DNA from: Lentzea cavernae
GTDB lineage: Bacteria > Actinomycetota > Actinomycetes > Mycobacteriales > Pseudonocardiaceae
Direction of reading: 5' to 3'
Assembly: GCF_014653695.1 (NCBI RefSeq)
Contig: NZ_BNAR01000005.1
Span: 186,001-250,000 of the forward strand
DNA length: 64,000 bases
Part shown: piece after piece, positions 34,801 to 43,477 of the stretch
How positions within the stretch are numbered: the first letter of the stretch is position 1
How the letters are laid out: each line of letters opens with the position of its first letter
Program-made: the position numbers and the translations under genes
The notes under the pieces: model-generated
The model's database searches: none
What the model saw: only the letters and a program-made list of their open reading frames with translations
Told to the model about the DNA's origin: nothing

Positions 34801-35634
34801 CTACGCCTTCGCGGCCACCTCGCGGATCAGGTTCGCGAGCTCCGCCGGTCGTTCCAACGGGAGCATATGTCCGGCGTCGGCCAGCACGACCGACGTTCCG
34901 CCGAACTTGACGGCGTCCGCCTCGGGCACCAGCCGGTCCTCGTCCCCCACCACGGCGACGACGGCCTTCTCCCCTGCCACCATCAACCCGGCCTCGCGGT
35001 CGTAGCGGTCCACGGCGGGCCGGAACAGCGCGACCGTCTCCGGCCAGTGCCCCCACACCATGTCCGCGGTCAGGTCGACGTCCTCGTCGGTGGGCTCGTC
35101 ACCGAAGAGCCACCACCGCAGCCCGGCGGTCTTGGCGGGCTCGATCTTCTCCCGCACCGCCCGCACGATCGGCCCGAACGCCCGTTCCAGCTCCCGCACG
35201 AGCTTGCCGACGGCCTTGGGCCACGCCAGCGTCGTCTCGGACATGCCGCTGGCCGCCGTCGACACGAACACCGTGCCCAGCACCCGCTGCCCGAACAGCC
35301 GCGGCCGGCGTTCGGCCATCGCGAGCGCCGCCATGCCGCCCATCGAGTGCCCGGCGACCACGACCTGCCCCTGCGGCACGGCCCGTTCGATCAGCTCGCC
35401 GAGGTCCTCCCCTAGCTGGTCGATCGTCGCCGTCTCCTTGGACGCGGCCCCGGACGCGCCGTGGCCGCGGTGGTCGTAGGCGATGACCTGGAACTCCGGG
35501 CTCAGCAGCTCGACGACCTTGTGCCAGCTGCGGTGGTCGAGCGCGTAGCCGTGCGCCAGCACGACCGTCACCGGGGCGTCGGGATCGCCCGCGCGCACCA
35601 CGTTGAGCTCGGTCCCGTCCTCCAGCAGCACCAT
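34801..35634 (-). CDS. Alpha/beta hydrolase
   Basis: This is a 277-aa classical alpha/beta hydrolase starting at ATG 35634. Motifs seen: LAHGYALDHRSW (oxyanion HG), DHRGHGASG, the elbow VAGHSMGGM with Ser nucleophile, the acid in VGDEDRLVPE and the catalytic His in LADAGHMLPLERP. It could be an esterase, lipase or epoxide-hydrolase-like enzyme; there is no signal peptide. It follows the SDR gene by 62 bases on the same strand. Confidence 0.88.
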   Translation of the reverse strand: MVLLEDGTELNVVRAGDPDAPVTVVLAHGYALDHRSWHKVVELLSPEFQVIAYDHRGHGASGAASKETATIDQLGEDLGELIERAVPQGQVVVAGHSMGGMAALAMAERRPRLFGQRVLGTVFVSTAASGMSETTLAWPKAVGKLVRELERAFGPIVRAVREKIEPAKTAGLRWWLFGDEPTDEDVDLTADMVWGHWPETVALFRPAVDRYDREAGLMVAGEKAVVAVVGDEDRLVPEADAVKFGGTSVVLADAGHMLPLERPAELANLIREVAAKA

Positions 35635-35696
35635 GCGCAGTCCTTTCACCGTGTCGTCTGTTCGTCCTAACGAGACAACGCGGTTCCGGACACGCC

Positions 35697-36479
35697 CTAA
35701 ATGCCGAGCACGACGTCCGGCGGCATCTGCCCGCCGCCGACGCCGGGAACGCCGCGGAACTCGTACCGCGACGCCTTCCCGCCGGGCTGGATGATCCACG
35801 CCTCGCCGGGCCCGCCCCCGGCCAGCACCGACTCGAACGCCTCGGCGACGTCGGACGGCGTCAGCAGCGGGAACGCGACGGCGTCGAACTCCTCCTTCGC
35901 CGCGCCCAGCAGCAACGTGTCGACGAAACCGGGGCACAGCGCGGAGACCGTGATGTTCTCGCCTGCCAGCGCCTTGCCCGCGGCCCGCGCGTACCCGACG
36001 ACCGCGTGCTTGGTCAGCGTGTACAGCGGATCGGACGACATCGCCGTCAGTCCGGCCAGCGACGCCGTGATCACGATCTTCCCGCCGCCCTGCCTGCGCA
36101 ACGCCGGAACCGCGGCGCAGACCCCGTGGACGACGTGGTCGACGTTGACGCCGACCAGCCTGCGGTACCGGGCGACGTCCAGGGCGTCCACCCCGCTCTG
36201 CCCGCCACCGATCCCGGCGTTGAGGTGCACGACGTCGAGGCGTCCGCACTCCCCCTCGACCTGCGCCACGACCGCGGGCATGGTCTCGGGATCGGTGACG
36301 TCACCGGCGATGGCGAGACCGCCGAACGCGGACGCGACCCGGTGCGCGCCGGCGGCGTCGAGGTCGAGCACCACCACCCGCGCACCGAGTTTCGCGAGCC
36401 GCCGCACCACCGCGGCGCCGATCCCGCCCGCGCCGCCGGTGACGAGCGCGACCTGACCGGTCAGATCCACAGTGGACAC
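35697..36479 (-). CDS. Short-chain dehydrogenase/reductase
   Basis: GTG 36479 after a GGGAG ribosome site gives a 260-aa classical SDR. TGGAGGIG binds the cofactor, LDLDAAG has the Asp that usually prefers NAD(H), NAGIGGG follows, and ITASLAG with YTLTKHA supplies the Ser-Tyr-Lys catalytic residues. Reading the frame further upstream would run through the M20 gene in the wrong frame. It begins 11 bases after the M20 peptidase stop, so the two are co-transcribed. The substrate is unknown. Confidence 0.92.
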   Translation of the reverse strand: MSTVDLTGQVALVTGGAGGIGAAVVRRLAKLGARVVVLDLDAAGAHRVASAFGGLAIAGDVTDPETMPAVVAQVEGECGRLDVVHLNAGIGGGQSGVDALDVARYRRLVGVNVDHVVHGVCAAVPALRRQGGGKIVITASLAGLTAMSSDPLYTLTKHAVVGYARAAGKALAGENITVSALCPGFVDTLLLGAAKEEFDAVAFPLLTPSDVAEAFESVLAGGGPGEAWIIQPGGKASRYEFRGVPGVGGGQMPPDVVLGI

Positions 36480-36490
36480 GGCGATCTCCC

Positions 36491-37816
36491 TCAGCTGTTG
36501 CGCAGGAAACGGTCCAGGACTCGAACACCGAACTTCAGCGCGTCGACGGGCACGCGCTCGTCCACGCCGTGGAAGAGCCCGGAGAAGTCGAGGTCGGCGG
36601 GCAGCTTCAGCGGCGCGAAGCCGAAGTTGCGGATGCCGAGCTGCTGGAACGACTTCGCGTCCGTGCCGCCGGAGAGCATGTAGGGCAGCACGCGGGCGCC
36701 GGGGTCCTCGGCGATGATCGACGCCGTCATCGCGTCCACCAGGGCGCCGTCGAACGTCGTCTCGACCGGCGGCAGGCCGACCCACTCGCGTTCGACGTCC
36801 GGGCCGAGCAGCTCGGCGAGCTCGCGGTCGAACGCCTCCTCGCGGCCCGGCAAGATGCGGCAGTCCACAGTGGCCTCGGCGGTCGACGGGATGACGTTCG
36901 CCTTGTACCCGGCGGAGAGCATCGTCGGGTTGGCCGTGTCGCGCAGCGTCGCGCCGATCATCCGCGACAGCGCGCCGAGCTTGCCGATCGAGCCCTCGAC
37001 GTCGTCGTCGGGGAACTCGAGGCCGGTGATCTCGGTGACGCCGTCGAGGAACTCGCGCACGGACGGGCGGATGATCAGCGGCCACTGGTGCTGGTCGAGC
37101 TTGGTGACGGCGGCGGCGAGCTTCGCCACGGCGTTGTCGCGGTGGATCATGCTGCCGTGGCCCGCGGTGCCCTTGACCCGCAGCTTGAGCCAGCGGATGC
37201 CCTTCTCGGCGGTCTCGACGAGGTACGCGCGGACGTCGTCCTTGAGCGTGATCGAGAAACCGCCGACCTCGCTGATCGCCTCGGTGACGCCCTCGAAGAG
37301 CTCGGGCCGGTTCTCCACCAGCCACTTCGCGCCGTAGAGCCCGCCTGCCTCCTCGTCGGCGAGGAAAGCGAACACGATGTCGCGCGGCGGCACGACGTTC
37401 TCGCGCTTGAAGTGCCGGGCCAGGGCCAGCGTCATGCCGACCATGTCCTTCATGTCGACCGCGCCGCGGCCCCAGACGTACCCGTCCTGCACGGCGCCGG
37501 AGAACGGGTGCACCGACCACTCCGAGGCGTCGGCGGGCACGACGTCGAGGTGGCCGTGCACGAGCAGCGCGCCACGGCTGGGGTCGGCGCCCGCGAGGCG
37601 TGCGACGACGTTGCCGCGGCCCTTGGCGCCGGACTCGACGTAGGTGGTCTCGTAGCCGACCTCGGACAGCTTCTCGGCCACCCACTCGGCGGCCTTCCGC
37701 TCCCCCACGACCGTCGCGGGATCACCCGTGTTCGTCGTGTCGATCCTGATCAGCTCGCTGACGAGCGTGACGGCCTCTTCTTCAGCCAGTGCCAGTGCGT
37801 TCCCCGTTGTGCTCAC
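36491..37816 (-). CDS. M20 family metallopeptidase
   Basis: The 441-aa protein is a di-zinc M20 amidohydrolase of the ArgE/DapE/CPG2 type. The metal ligands are in LVHGHLDVVPAD (His, Asp), GRGAVDMKDMVG (Asp), FLADEEAGG (Glu-Glu, catalytic base and ligand) and LSGGTDAKSF and GLFHGVDERV (His). The dimerisation lid carries GTAGHGSMIHRDNA. It hydrolyses peptides or N-acyl amino acids in the cytosol. It is the first gene of the four-gene operon. Confidence 0.93.
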   Translation of the reverse strand: MSTTGNALALAEEEAVTLVSELIRIDTTNTGDPATVVGERKAAEWVAEKLSEVGYETTYVESGAKGRGNVVARLAGADPSRGALLVHGHLDVVPADASEWSVHPFSGAVQDGYVWGRGAVDMKDMVGMTLALARHFKRENVVPPRDIVFAFLADEEAGGLYGAKWLVENRPELFEGVTEAISEVGGFSITLKDDVRAYLVETAEKGIRWLKLRVKGTAGHGSMIHRDNAVAKLAAAVTKLDQHQWPLIIRPSVREFLDGVTEITGLEFPDDDVEGSIGKLGALSRMIGATLRDTANPTMLSAGYKANVIPSTAEATVDCRILPGREEAFDRELAELLGPDVEREWVGLPPVETTFDGALVDAMTASIIAEDPGARVLPYMLSGGTDAKSFQQLGIRNFGFAPLKLPADLDFSGLFHGVDERVPVDALKFGVRVLDRFLRNS

Positions 37817-37835
37817 CCCGTCTTCCTACCATCCG

Positions 37836-38735
37836 CTAGAACACCGACCAGCCCGTGAGAGTGGTGAAACGGTCCAGCGCGTCGACACCGGCGACGGAGT
37901 TGCCGCGCACGTCCAATCCTGGACTCCACACGCAGATCGCGCACTTCCCGGGGACGACGGCGATGATGCCGCCGCCGACACCGCTCTTGCCGGGCAGGCC
38001 GACGCGGTAGGCGAACTGGCCGGCGGCGTCGTAGGTGCCGCACGTGAGCATGACGGCGTTGACGCGCTTGGCACCGCTGACGCCGAGCAGCCGGGTGCCG
38101 TCGTTGCGCACTCCGTGGCGGGCGAGGAAGAGGGTGGCCTTCGCCAGGTCCGTGCAGCTCATCGCGATCGAGCACTGCCGCACGTACTCGTTCACGACGA
38201 CGTCGACGGGGTTGCGCATGTTGCCGTAGGAGGCCATGAAGTGGGCGAGCGCGCGGTTGCGGTCGCTGTGGTCCAGTTCGGACTTGGCGACCTCGGGGTC
38301 GACGTCCAGCGCGGGGTTGCCGCTCTCCTGTCGCAGGAACCCGAGGAGGCGGTCCGCCGCGCCGAGGCCGAGGTGGTCGGTGACGACGACGGCGCCCGCG
38401 TTGATGAACGGGTTGCGCGGGATGCCCTGCTCGGTCTCGAGCTGCACCAGCGAGTTGAACGGCGACCCGGACGGCTCGCGGCCGACGCGGGTCCACACGT
38501 CGTCGTTCTCGGCGAGGGCCAGAGCGAGCGTGAACGCCTTGGAGATGCTCTGGATCGAGAACGGCCTGGAGTGCTCCCCCGCGCGGAAGACCTCGCCGTC
38601 CAGTGTCGCGACGGCGAGGCCGAAGGCGTGCGGGTCGATCCTGGCCAGTGCCGGGATGTAGCCGGCCGGGGTGCCACCGGGCGTCACCTCGGCGGCGATG
38701 CGGTCCACCAGCTGCTGGAGCTCCATGGCCGCCAT
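37836..38735 (-). CDS. glsA: Glutaminase A
   Basis: This 299-aa serine-dependent glutaminase has the nucleophile block FSIQSISKAFTLALAL (SxxK). Other family blocks are GREPSGSPFNSLVQLE, GIPRNPFINAGAVVV, FMASYGNMRNPV and GLPGKSGVGGGIIAVVPG. It converts glutamine to glutamate and ammonia. It lies 19 bases upstream of the M20 gene on the same strand and may share its transcript. ATG 38735 or 38726 can both start it. Confidence 0.96.
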   Translation of the reverse strand: MAAMELQQLVDRIAAEVTPGGTPAGYIPALARIDPHAFGLAVATLDGEVFRAGEHSRPFSIQSISKAFTLALALAENDDVWTRVGREPSGSPFNSLVQLETEQGIPRNPFINAGAVVVTDHLGLGAADRLLGFLRQESGNPALDVDPEVAKSELDHSDRNRALAHFMASYGNMRNPVDVVVNEYVRQCSIAMSCTDLAKATLFLARHGVRNDGTRLLGVSGAKRVNAVMLTCGTYDAAGQFAYRVGLPGKSGVGGGIIAVVPGKCAICVWSPGLDVRGNSVAGVDALDRFTTLTGWSVF

Positions 38736-38753
38736 CCCATCACGGGACGGGTG

Positions 38754-39347
38754 TCACGCCACCTGGAACTCGTAGAACTTGGTGACCTGGCCCGCCTTGA
38801 CGGTGCACGGGACGTGGACGACGCCGATCCAGGTCGGCTCGCCGTTCTGGTAGCGCGGCGTCAGGGCGAGGTCCGCGGTGCCCAGGTTGATCGACGTCGT
38901 GCCGGCGTTGGCGAGCGTCAGTGCGGGCAGGGTGCCGCTGGCGACGACCTGGAACGTGCCGGAGCTCGGAACCGGCGTGTTCGGGATGGTCAGCGTCGAC
39001 GACAGGTTCTGGACGCTGCCCGCGTTGTCCACGGCGATGTTCGTGGTGAGCGTGCCGTCGACCGAGCGGCCGCCGATCCACCACAGCGTGTTGCGGACGT
39101 CGTCGGACACGGTGGACGTCACCGTCGCCGAGGCCGGTGCGGTCGGCACCCCGACCGCGGCCGAGTCCGGCAGGTCCGGCGAGCTGACCACGGACGGCAC
39201 GTCGTGCGTGCCCGCGATCGAGAACTGGCAGGAGTACGTGATGTTCAGCGAGGCGGTCGCGGCGGAACTCGTGCCGGCCGTTGCCACGCTCAGCGCTCCG
39301 GCGACCATCAGAACTGCGGCGGCGCGCGCGAAAAGTCCGGTCTTCAT
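38754..39347 (-). CDS. Secreted DUF6801-type protein
   Basis: The 197-aa protein starts at ATG 39347 with a signal peptide: basic start MKTGLFAR, hydrophobic core AAAVLMVAGALSVATAG and cleavage near SSAATA. The mature part is an all-beta Ala/Thr/Ser-rich domain with two cysteines (SCQFSIAG ... VPCTVKAG), resembling DUF6801. It is probably released or wall-associated. A 7-base dyad lies 50 bases upstream. Confidence 0.8.
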   Translation of the reverse strand: MKTGLFARAAAVLMVAGALSVATAGTSSAATASLNITYSCQFSIAGTHDVPSVVSSPDLPDSAAVGVPTAPASATVTSTVSDDVRNTLWWIGGRSVDGTLTTNIAVDNAGSVQNLSSTLTIPNTPVPSSGTFQVVASGTLPALTLANAGTTSINLGTADLALTPRYQNGEPTWIGVVHVPCTVKAGQVTKFYEFQVA

Positions 39348-39396
39348 CTGCAGGGACCTCCTGAGTACGACATTGAACTGCAAGAAGGCGGTGTTG

Positions 39397-39414
39397 CTTT
39401 ACTCGCCAGTAAAG
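39397..39414. promoter_or_regulatory. Dyad upstream of the secreted-protein gene
   Basis: CTTTACT and AGTAAAG are separated by CGCC. It lies in the AT-richer promoter region of the minus-strand secreted-protein gene. The form TTACT-N4-AGTAA is typical of TetR-family operators, but the regulator is unknown. Confidence 0.5.
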
Positions 39415-39490
39415 TAACCGCGCCGCATTCCGGGAGGCAAGCAAAAACACGCTTTTGTCATCCGCGTGCGAAATGACTTCCGGCGATTTG

Positions 39491-40648
39491 TCAGTCGCGC
39501 TGCAACAAATAGTGCGCGCGCAGGGCGAGTTCGAGGGTGAAGCGCTCCTCGGCGTCGTGCATCCGGTCGCCGAACAGTTCGTCCAACTGGTTCACGCGGT
39601 AGCGCACGGTCTGCGGGTGCACCTGCAGCCGGGCGGCGACCTCGGGGGCGCCGCCGCGGGCCGACAGCCACACCAGCAGGGTCTCGGCGAGCTTGGTGCG
39701 CTGCCGTTCGGTGAGCGGCGCCAGCGGCGCGAGCGCCCGTCCGGCGAGCTGGCGGGCGAGGAACTCGTCGGCGAGCACGGTCAGTTCGACGAGGTGGTCG
39801 GCGCAGTCGAGGACGGGTCGGTCGGGCAGCACCTTCGCCCCGGCGAGAGCGAGCACACGTCGTGCGCAGGCCAGCGATGCTCGGGCATCCTTGGGTTCCA
39901 CGGGCAGGCCGACCGCCGCCCGCCAGCCTGGCAGGGCCCTGCGCAGCCAGCGGGAGTCGGCCGCCGGATTCGGCACCAGCAGGTACGGCGTGGCGTCCTC
40001 GAGGTCGACCAGGACGTCGGCCGGAAGGTCGTCCACAGGCGCGGCGGAGGGTTCGAGAGCGACGGCGGCCAGCCGGTCGGGCATCGGCCACGCCGCCGCC
40101 CGCGCCGCGTCCAGCACGGCCTGCCAGTTGCTCGCGGGGTCGCCGACGAGCAGTTCCATCAGCTTGCGCCGCTTGCGTTCCAACGTGCCGGCGGCGCTCG
40201 CCTGCGCGGCCGCATAGCCCTCGACCGACAGGCTCACCAGCTCGTCGACGTGGGCGATCATCGCCTCGCCGAGCACCGACATCTCGCGCAGCGACAGCTC
40301 GCGCTGCTCGGCGAACCCGCAGACGTGCCGCCACGCCACCCGCGCGCCGATCCGGTAGGCGGCCTGCAGGCTGTCGAGGCTGCGCCCGGACTTGAACTCC
40401 CACGCGCCGAGCTTGCGGTGGATGTCGTCGTGCGGGTCGGGCTCGGACTCCGGCGCGGCGATGCGGTCGACGAACTTCACCAACGCCTGCCGGATTCCGA
40501 CGACCACGTTCTCGCGAAACAGGCTGTATTCCGGGATGGCTTTTTCGATCGCGTCGAAAATGCTCACCGAAACGGGCGCCACTTCCATTCGGAGAAGGGG
40601 CGCCAGTTCGTGCGGGACCGATCTGCGCGGATCGTCCAGCCCAGTCAT
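39491..40648 (-). CDS. PucR-family transcriptional regulator
   Basis: The 385-aa protein ends with the PucR C-terminal HTH: KLAETLLVWLSARGGAPEVAARLQVHPQTVRYRVNQLDELFGDRM. A GGDEF-like middle region and a helical N-terminus (DDIHRKLGAWEFKSGRSLDSLQAAYRIGARVAW) precede it. PucR-type regulators sense small metabolites and control catabolic or stress genes. Its targets are not evident here; the downstream gene in the same direction encodes the secreted protein, with its own putative operator. Confidence 0.9.
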   Translation of the reverse strand: MTGLDDPRRSVPHELAPLLRMEVAPVSVSIFDAIEKAIPEYSLFRENVVVGIRQALVKFVDRIAAPESEPDPHDDIHRKLGAWEFKSGRSLDSLQAAYRIGARVAWRHVCGFAEQRELSLREMSVLGEAMIAHVDELVSLSVEGYAAAQASAAGTLERKRRKLMELLVGDPASNWQAVLDAARAAAWPMPDRLAAVALEPSAAPVDDLPADVLVDLEDATPYLLVPNPAADSRWLRRALPGWRAAVGLPVEPKDARASLACARRVLALAGAKVLPDRPVLDCADHLVELTVLADEFLARQLAGRALAPLAPLTERQRTKLAETLLVWLSARGGAPEVAARLQVHPQTVRYRVNQLDELFGDRMHDAEERFTLELALRAHYLLQRD

Positions 40649-40675
40649 CCTGGCGAGTGTAGGAGTAAAACGAGA

Positions 40676-40697
40676 CCCGGTCGTTCAGCCAACCGGG
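40676..40697 (-). terminator. Weak hairpin after the GAP-family gene
   Basis: CCCGGT and ACCGGG pair around a 10-base loop, 9 bases beyond the stop of the minus-strand GAP gene. The stem is short, so this is only a candidate. Confidence 0.35.
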
Positions 40698-40706
40698 CCA
40701 ACTGCT

Positions 40707-41369
40707 TCACATGAAGAACAGCCGAGCGACCGCGTCCCGTGCAACCAGGAACCCGGCGATGCCGAGGATCCAGCCCGTCATGCCCGCACCCTTCTCCGCG
40801 AACCACGTGCTGATCTTCGTGAGGAACGGCTCGATCCTCTCGCGCAGCGCGAGCCTGCCTCCGAGCAGCAGGAGCGCCGGCAGGATCATGACCAGGCAGT
40901 ACCCGGCGAGCAGCAGCCCGATCTGCCCCGCGGTCAGGTCGGCGGCGCTCATCATCCCGATCGCGCCCAGGTACGGCAGCATCGTCGCGAGCTCGACCAC
41001 GCCCGCCAGCACCGCGACGCCCGCGAGCGCCACGGTCGACCGGTTCGCGCGGTGCTGCCACTTCGCCGTGTCGAGCTTCTTCTTGCCGTCGAAGCGAAAA
41101 CTCACGACGAACAGGAAGACGCCGATCACCAGTTGGGCCCACAGCACGAACTGGCCGTCCAAGTGCTTGAACAGCTGCGAGGCGCCGAGCACGATCCCGA
41201 CGCCCACCACGAAGTAGAAGACGGTGATCGTGCCGAGGTAGACGGCGAACCTGCTCGCCTTCAACCGCCCCGGCGTGAGCATCAGCCAGATCGGGATGAA
41301 CAACGTCCCGATGCTCGTCGAGTCGAGCAGCGCCAGCCCCGCCAGCGCCGCCACCAGTCCCAGTGTCAC
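40707..41369 (-). CDS. GAP-family (SfLAP-like) membrane protein
   Basis: I choose GTG 41369, which overlaps the TetR stop; GTG 41381 is possible. The 220-aa protein has six hydrophobic segments (TLGLVAALAGLALLDSTSIGTLFIPIWLML near the start, ending in TGWILGIAGFLVARDAVARLFF). This matches the actinobacterial GAP family (GPL addressing protein), distantly related to LysE-type exporters and linked to transport of lipids or small molecules. It is coupled to a TetR regulator that probably represses it. Confidence 0.8.
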   Translation of the reverse strand: MTLGLVAALAGLALLDSTSIGTLFIPIWLMLTPGRLKASRFAVYLGTITVFYFVVGVGIVLGASQLFKHLDGQFVLWAQLVIGVFLFVVSFRFDGKKKLDTAKWQHRANRSTVALAGVAVLAGVVELATMLPYLGAIGMMSAADLTAGQIGLLLAGYCLVMILPALLLLGGRLALRERIEPFLTKISTWFAEKGAGMTGWILGIAGFLVARDAVARLFFM

Positions 41370-41932
41370 GTGCTCCCCCACAGTCGTTCGAGGTGGTGCG
41401 CGATCACCCGCTGCGCCACCTCCGTCGTCATCACCCCGGGCTCCAGCGCCCGTTGCGCCGTCACCCCGTCGACCAGGGCCGCGAGCCCGACGGCTTCCCC
41501 GCCGTCCAGACCCGCCGCCTCCAGCACGTTCCGGCACAGATCCCTGATCACCCGCGCCCCTTCCACGTGCCGTTCGAGCAACACGGGATTCGCGGCCGCC
41601 CTCGCAGCGAACGCGAGCCACACGCGTGCGCGCGGCGCGTCATCCACGAGCGCGATGGCGCACAACGCCTCGCACAGCTGGTCCTGGAGGCTCCCCTCCT
41701 GGTTCAGGACCGCCTGCACGCTCGCCGTCAGCTCCTCCACCAGCTGGTCCTGTGCGAACAGCAGCAGCTCGTCCTTGCTGCGGAAGTACTTCTGCAGCAA
41801 GCCCGTCGTGGCGTTCAGCTCCCGGGCGATCCTCGGCAGACTCGCCGCGTCCAGCCCCTCGGCGTCGACCACCCGGTAGAGCGCGGCCACCACCTGCTGA
41901 CGCCGTTCGGCGGGATCCGCGTGTTTTGGCAC
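41366..41932 (-). CDS. TetR-family regulator
   Basis: This 188-aa regulator has the TetR N-terminal HTH (RRQQVVAALYRVVDAEGLDAASLPRIARELNATTGLLQKYFRSKDELLLFAQDQL). The C-terminal ligand domain belongs to the BetI-like group (VWLAFAARAAANPVLLERH, LVDGVTAQRALEPGVM). It precedes and overlaps the GAP-family gene, so local regulation of that transporter-like protein is likely. Confidence 0.9.
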   Translation of the reverse strand: MPKHADPAERRQQVVAALYRVVDAEGLDAASLPRIARELNATTGLLQKYFRSKDELLLFAQDQLVEELTASVQAVLNQEGSLQDQLCEALCAIALVDDAPRARVWLAFAARAAANPVLLERHVEGARVIRDLCRNVLEAAGLDGGEAVGLAALVDGVTAQRALEPGVMTTEVAQRVIAHHLERLWGST

Positions 41933-41955
41933 GACCGTGAGATTACGTCCTTAAT

Positions 41956-42429
41956 CTAACGCTGGCAACTCCGAGCCAGGTTGCGCAGCGAGCCGGCCAG
42001 GTGGTCGGGGCCGAACATGGGGAACTCGAGGTACTCGCGGACCTCCGGTCCGACGTCGGTCCAGTCGTAGGTCAGCGTGACCTCGGCTTCGTGTGCGCTG
42101 AGCGGGGTGATGTCGTAGCGCCAGAACCACCCGCCGAACCCCAGTTCGCCGTCGTCCTTGCGGTACCCCGTCCTCCAGGCGATGGCCCGCGGCGGTTCGA
42201 CCACCGTGACCTCGTTGGCGGTCTCGTAGTTCCCGTCGGGGTGGTTCGGGTGGTACATGGCCATCCGGAAGACCTGGCCGACCTCGGTCAGCGGCGCGCG
42301 GTCGACAACGTCCTGAACCCACCCGGTGCCGTCGATCGCGGCGTGCGTGGCGGGATCCGCCAGCACCTCGAACACCCGCTCGGCGGGGACGTCGAACGTC
42401 AGTGTCGCGCTGACGAATTCCCTGTCCAT
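41956..42429 (-). CDS. SRPBCC (polyketide cyclase/START-like) family protein
   Basis: ATG 42429 gives 157 aa; a GTG at 42438 is possible. The sequence begins with SATLTFDVPAERVFEVLADPATHAAIDGTGWVQDV and contains FRMAMYHPNHPDGNYETANEVTVVEPPRAIAWRTG and YDWTDVGPEVREYLEFP, typical of the helix-grip fold that binds hydrophobic ligands. It has no catalytic assignment. It diverges from the ABC exporter operon. Confidence 0.85.
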   Translation of the reverse strand: MDREFVSATLTFDVPAERVFEVLADPATHAAIDGTGWVQDVVDRAPLTEVGQVFRMAMYHPNHPDGNYETANEVTVVEPPRAIAWRTGYRKDDGELGFGGWFWRYDITPLSAHEAEVTLTYDWTDVGPEVREYLEFPMFGPDHLAGSLRNLARSCQR

Positions 42430-42519
42430 GATCTGCACGCTCCTTCGTGGTTCGGGTCTCACCCACACGTCGAACACCGTGATCGCGATTCGACATGAGG
42501 CGGCTGCCACGCGCGACCT

Positions 42520-42535
42520 CATGACATCTGTCATG
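42520..42535. promoter_or_regulatory. Palindrome in the divergent promoter region
   Basis: CATGACA and TGTCATG flank TC. It lies 57 bases before the ABC ATPase gene and 90 bases before the divergent SRPBCC gene. It is a candidate site for the LuxR-type response regulator encoded at the end of the operon. Confidence 0.5.
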
Positions 42536-42592
42536 GAGAACTGATGTGGGACCGCACTGCCGGTCGCCGCTGTTCCCCGAGATGGTTGAGTC

Positions 42593-43477
42593 ATGACAGC
42601 GATCGAGGTGCGGGGGCTGACCCGCCGGTACAGCGGAGGTTTCGAAGCTGTGCGGGGCGTGTCCTTTGAGGTGGAGCGAGGCGAGATGTTCGCCCTGCTC
42701 GGCACGAACGGTGCGGGGAAGACCTCGACCGTGGAGGTGGTGGAAGGGCTCTCGCGTCCGGCTGAGGGGTCCGTGCGCGTGCTCGGCCACGACCCGTTCG
42801 CGGAACGTTCGGCGGTGCGCCCGCGGATGGGCGTGATGCTGCAGGAAGGCGGTTTCCCGCCCGACCTCACGGTGTCCGAGGCGACGAAGATGTGGGCGGG
42901 GACGCTGACCGCGCCCCGACCCGTCGAGGAGGCGTTGACGCTCGTCGACCTGGCACACCGCGCCTCGGTGCGGGTGAAGCAGCTCTCCGGCGGCGAACGA
43001 CGCCGCCTGGACCTCGCGCTGGCGTTGCTGGGCAAACCGGAGGTGCTGTTCCTCGACGAGCCGACCACCGGCCTCGACCCGGAGAGCCGGCGCAACACGT
43101 GGGAACTGATCCGCTCGCTGCTGCGCGACGGCGTCACCGTGCTGCTGACCACGCACTACCTGGAAGAGGCGCAGAAACTCGCCGACCGCCTGGCGATCAT
43201 GCACCGCGGCCGGATCGTCGCCCAGGGAACGGTGTCCGAGGTGGTCAACGCGTACCCGTCGCGCATCTCGTTCGTGCCGCCCAATGGCGTGCCGCTGCCC
43301 GTCGTCGCCGACGCGGACTCGTCGGGCCGCGTCACCGTGCGGACGAACGAACTGCAATCAACCCTGCACGAACTCCTCGTGTGGGCTGCTGCCAACAACG
43401 TGGAACTGTCCGGTTTGGACGCCCGCTCGGCGTCGCTCGAAGAGGCGTTCCTGGCGATCGCGGAGGAGGCGGCATGA
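42593..43477 (+). CDS. ABC transporter ATP-binding protein (DrrA-like)
   Basis: This 294-aa ATPase has Walker A GTNGAGKTS, signature LSGGERRRLDLAL, Walker B LFLDEPTTGLDPE and switch TTHYLEEA. A C-terminal extension of about 85 residues is typical of DrrA/CcmA-type export ATPases. With the coupled permease it forms an ABC-2 exporter of unknown cargo; two-component-linked systems like this often export antibiotics or peptides. The operon order is ATPase, permease, kinase, response regulator. Confidence 0.92.
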   Translation: MTAIEVRGLTRRYSGGFEAVRGVSFEVERGEMFALLGTNGAGKTSTVEVVEGLSRPAEGSVRVLGHDPFAERSAVRPRMGVMLQEGGFPPDLTVSEATKMWAGTLTAPRPVEEALTLVDLAHRASVRVKQLSGGERRRLDLALALLGKPEVLFLDEPTTGLDPESRRNTWELIRSLLRDGVTVLLTTHYLEEAQKLADRLAIMHRGRIVAQGTVSEVVNAYPSRISFVPPNGVPLPVVADADSSGRVTVRTNELQSTLHELLVWAAANNVELSGLDARSASLEEAFLAIAEEAA

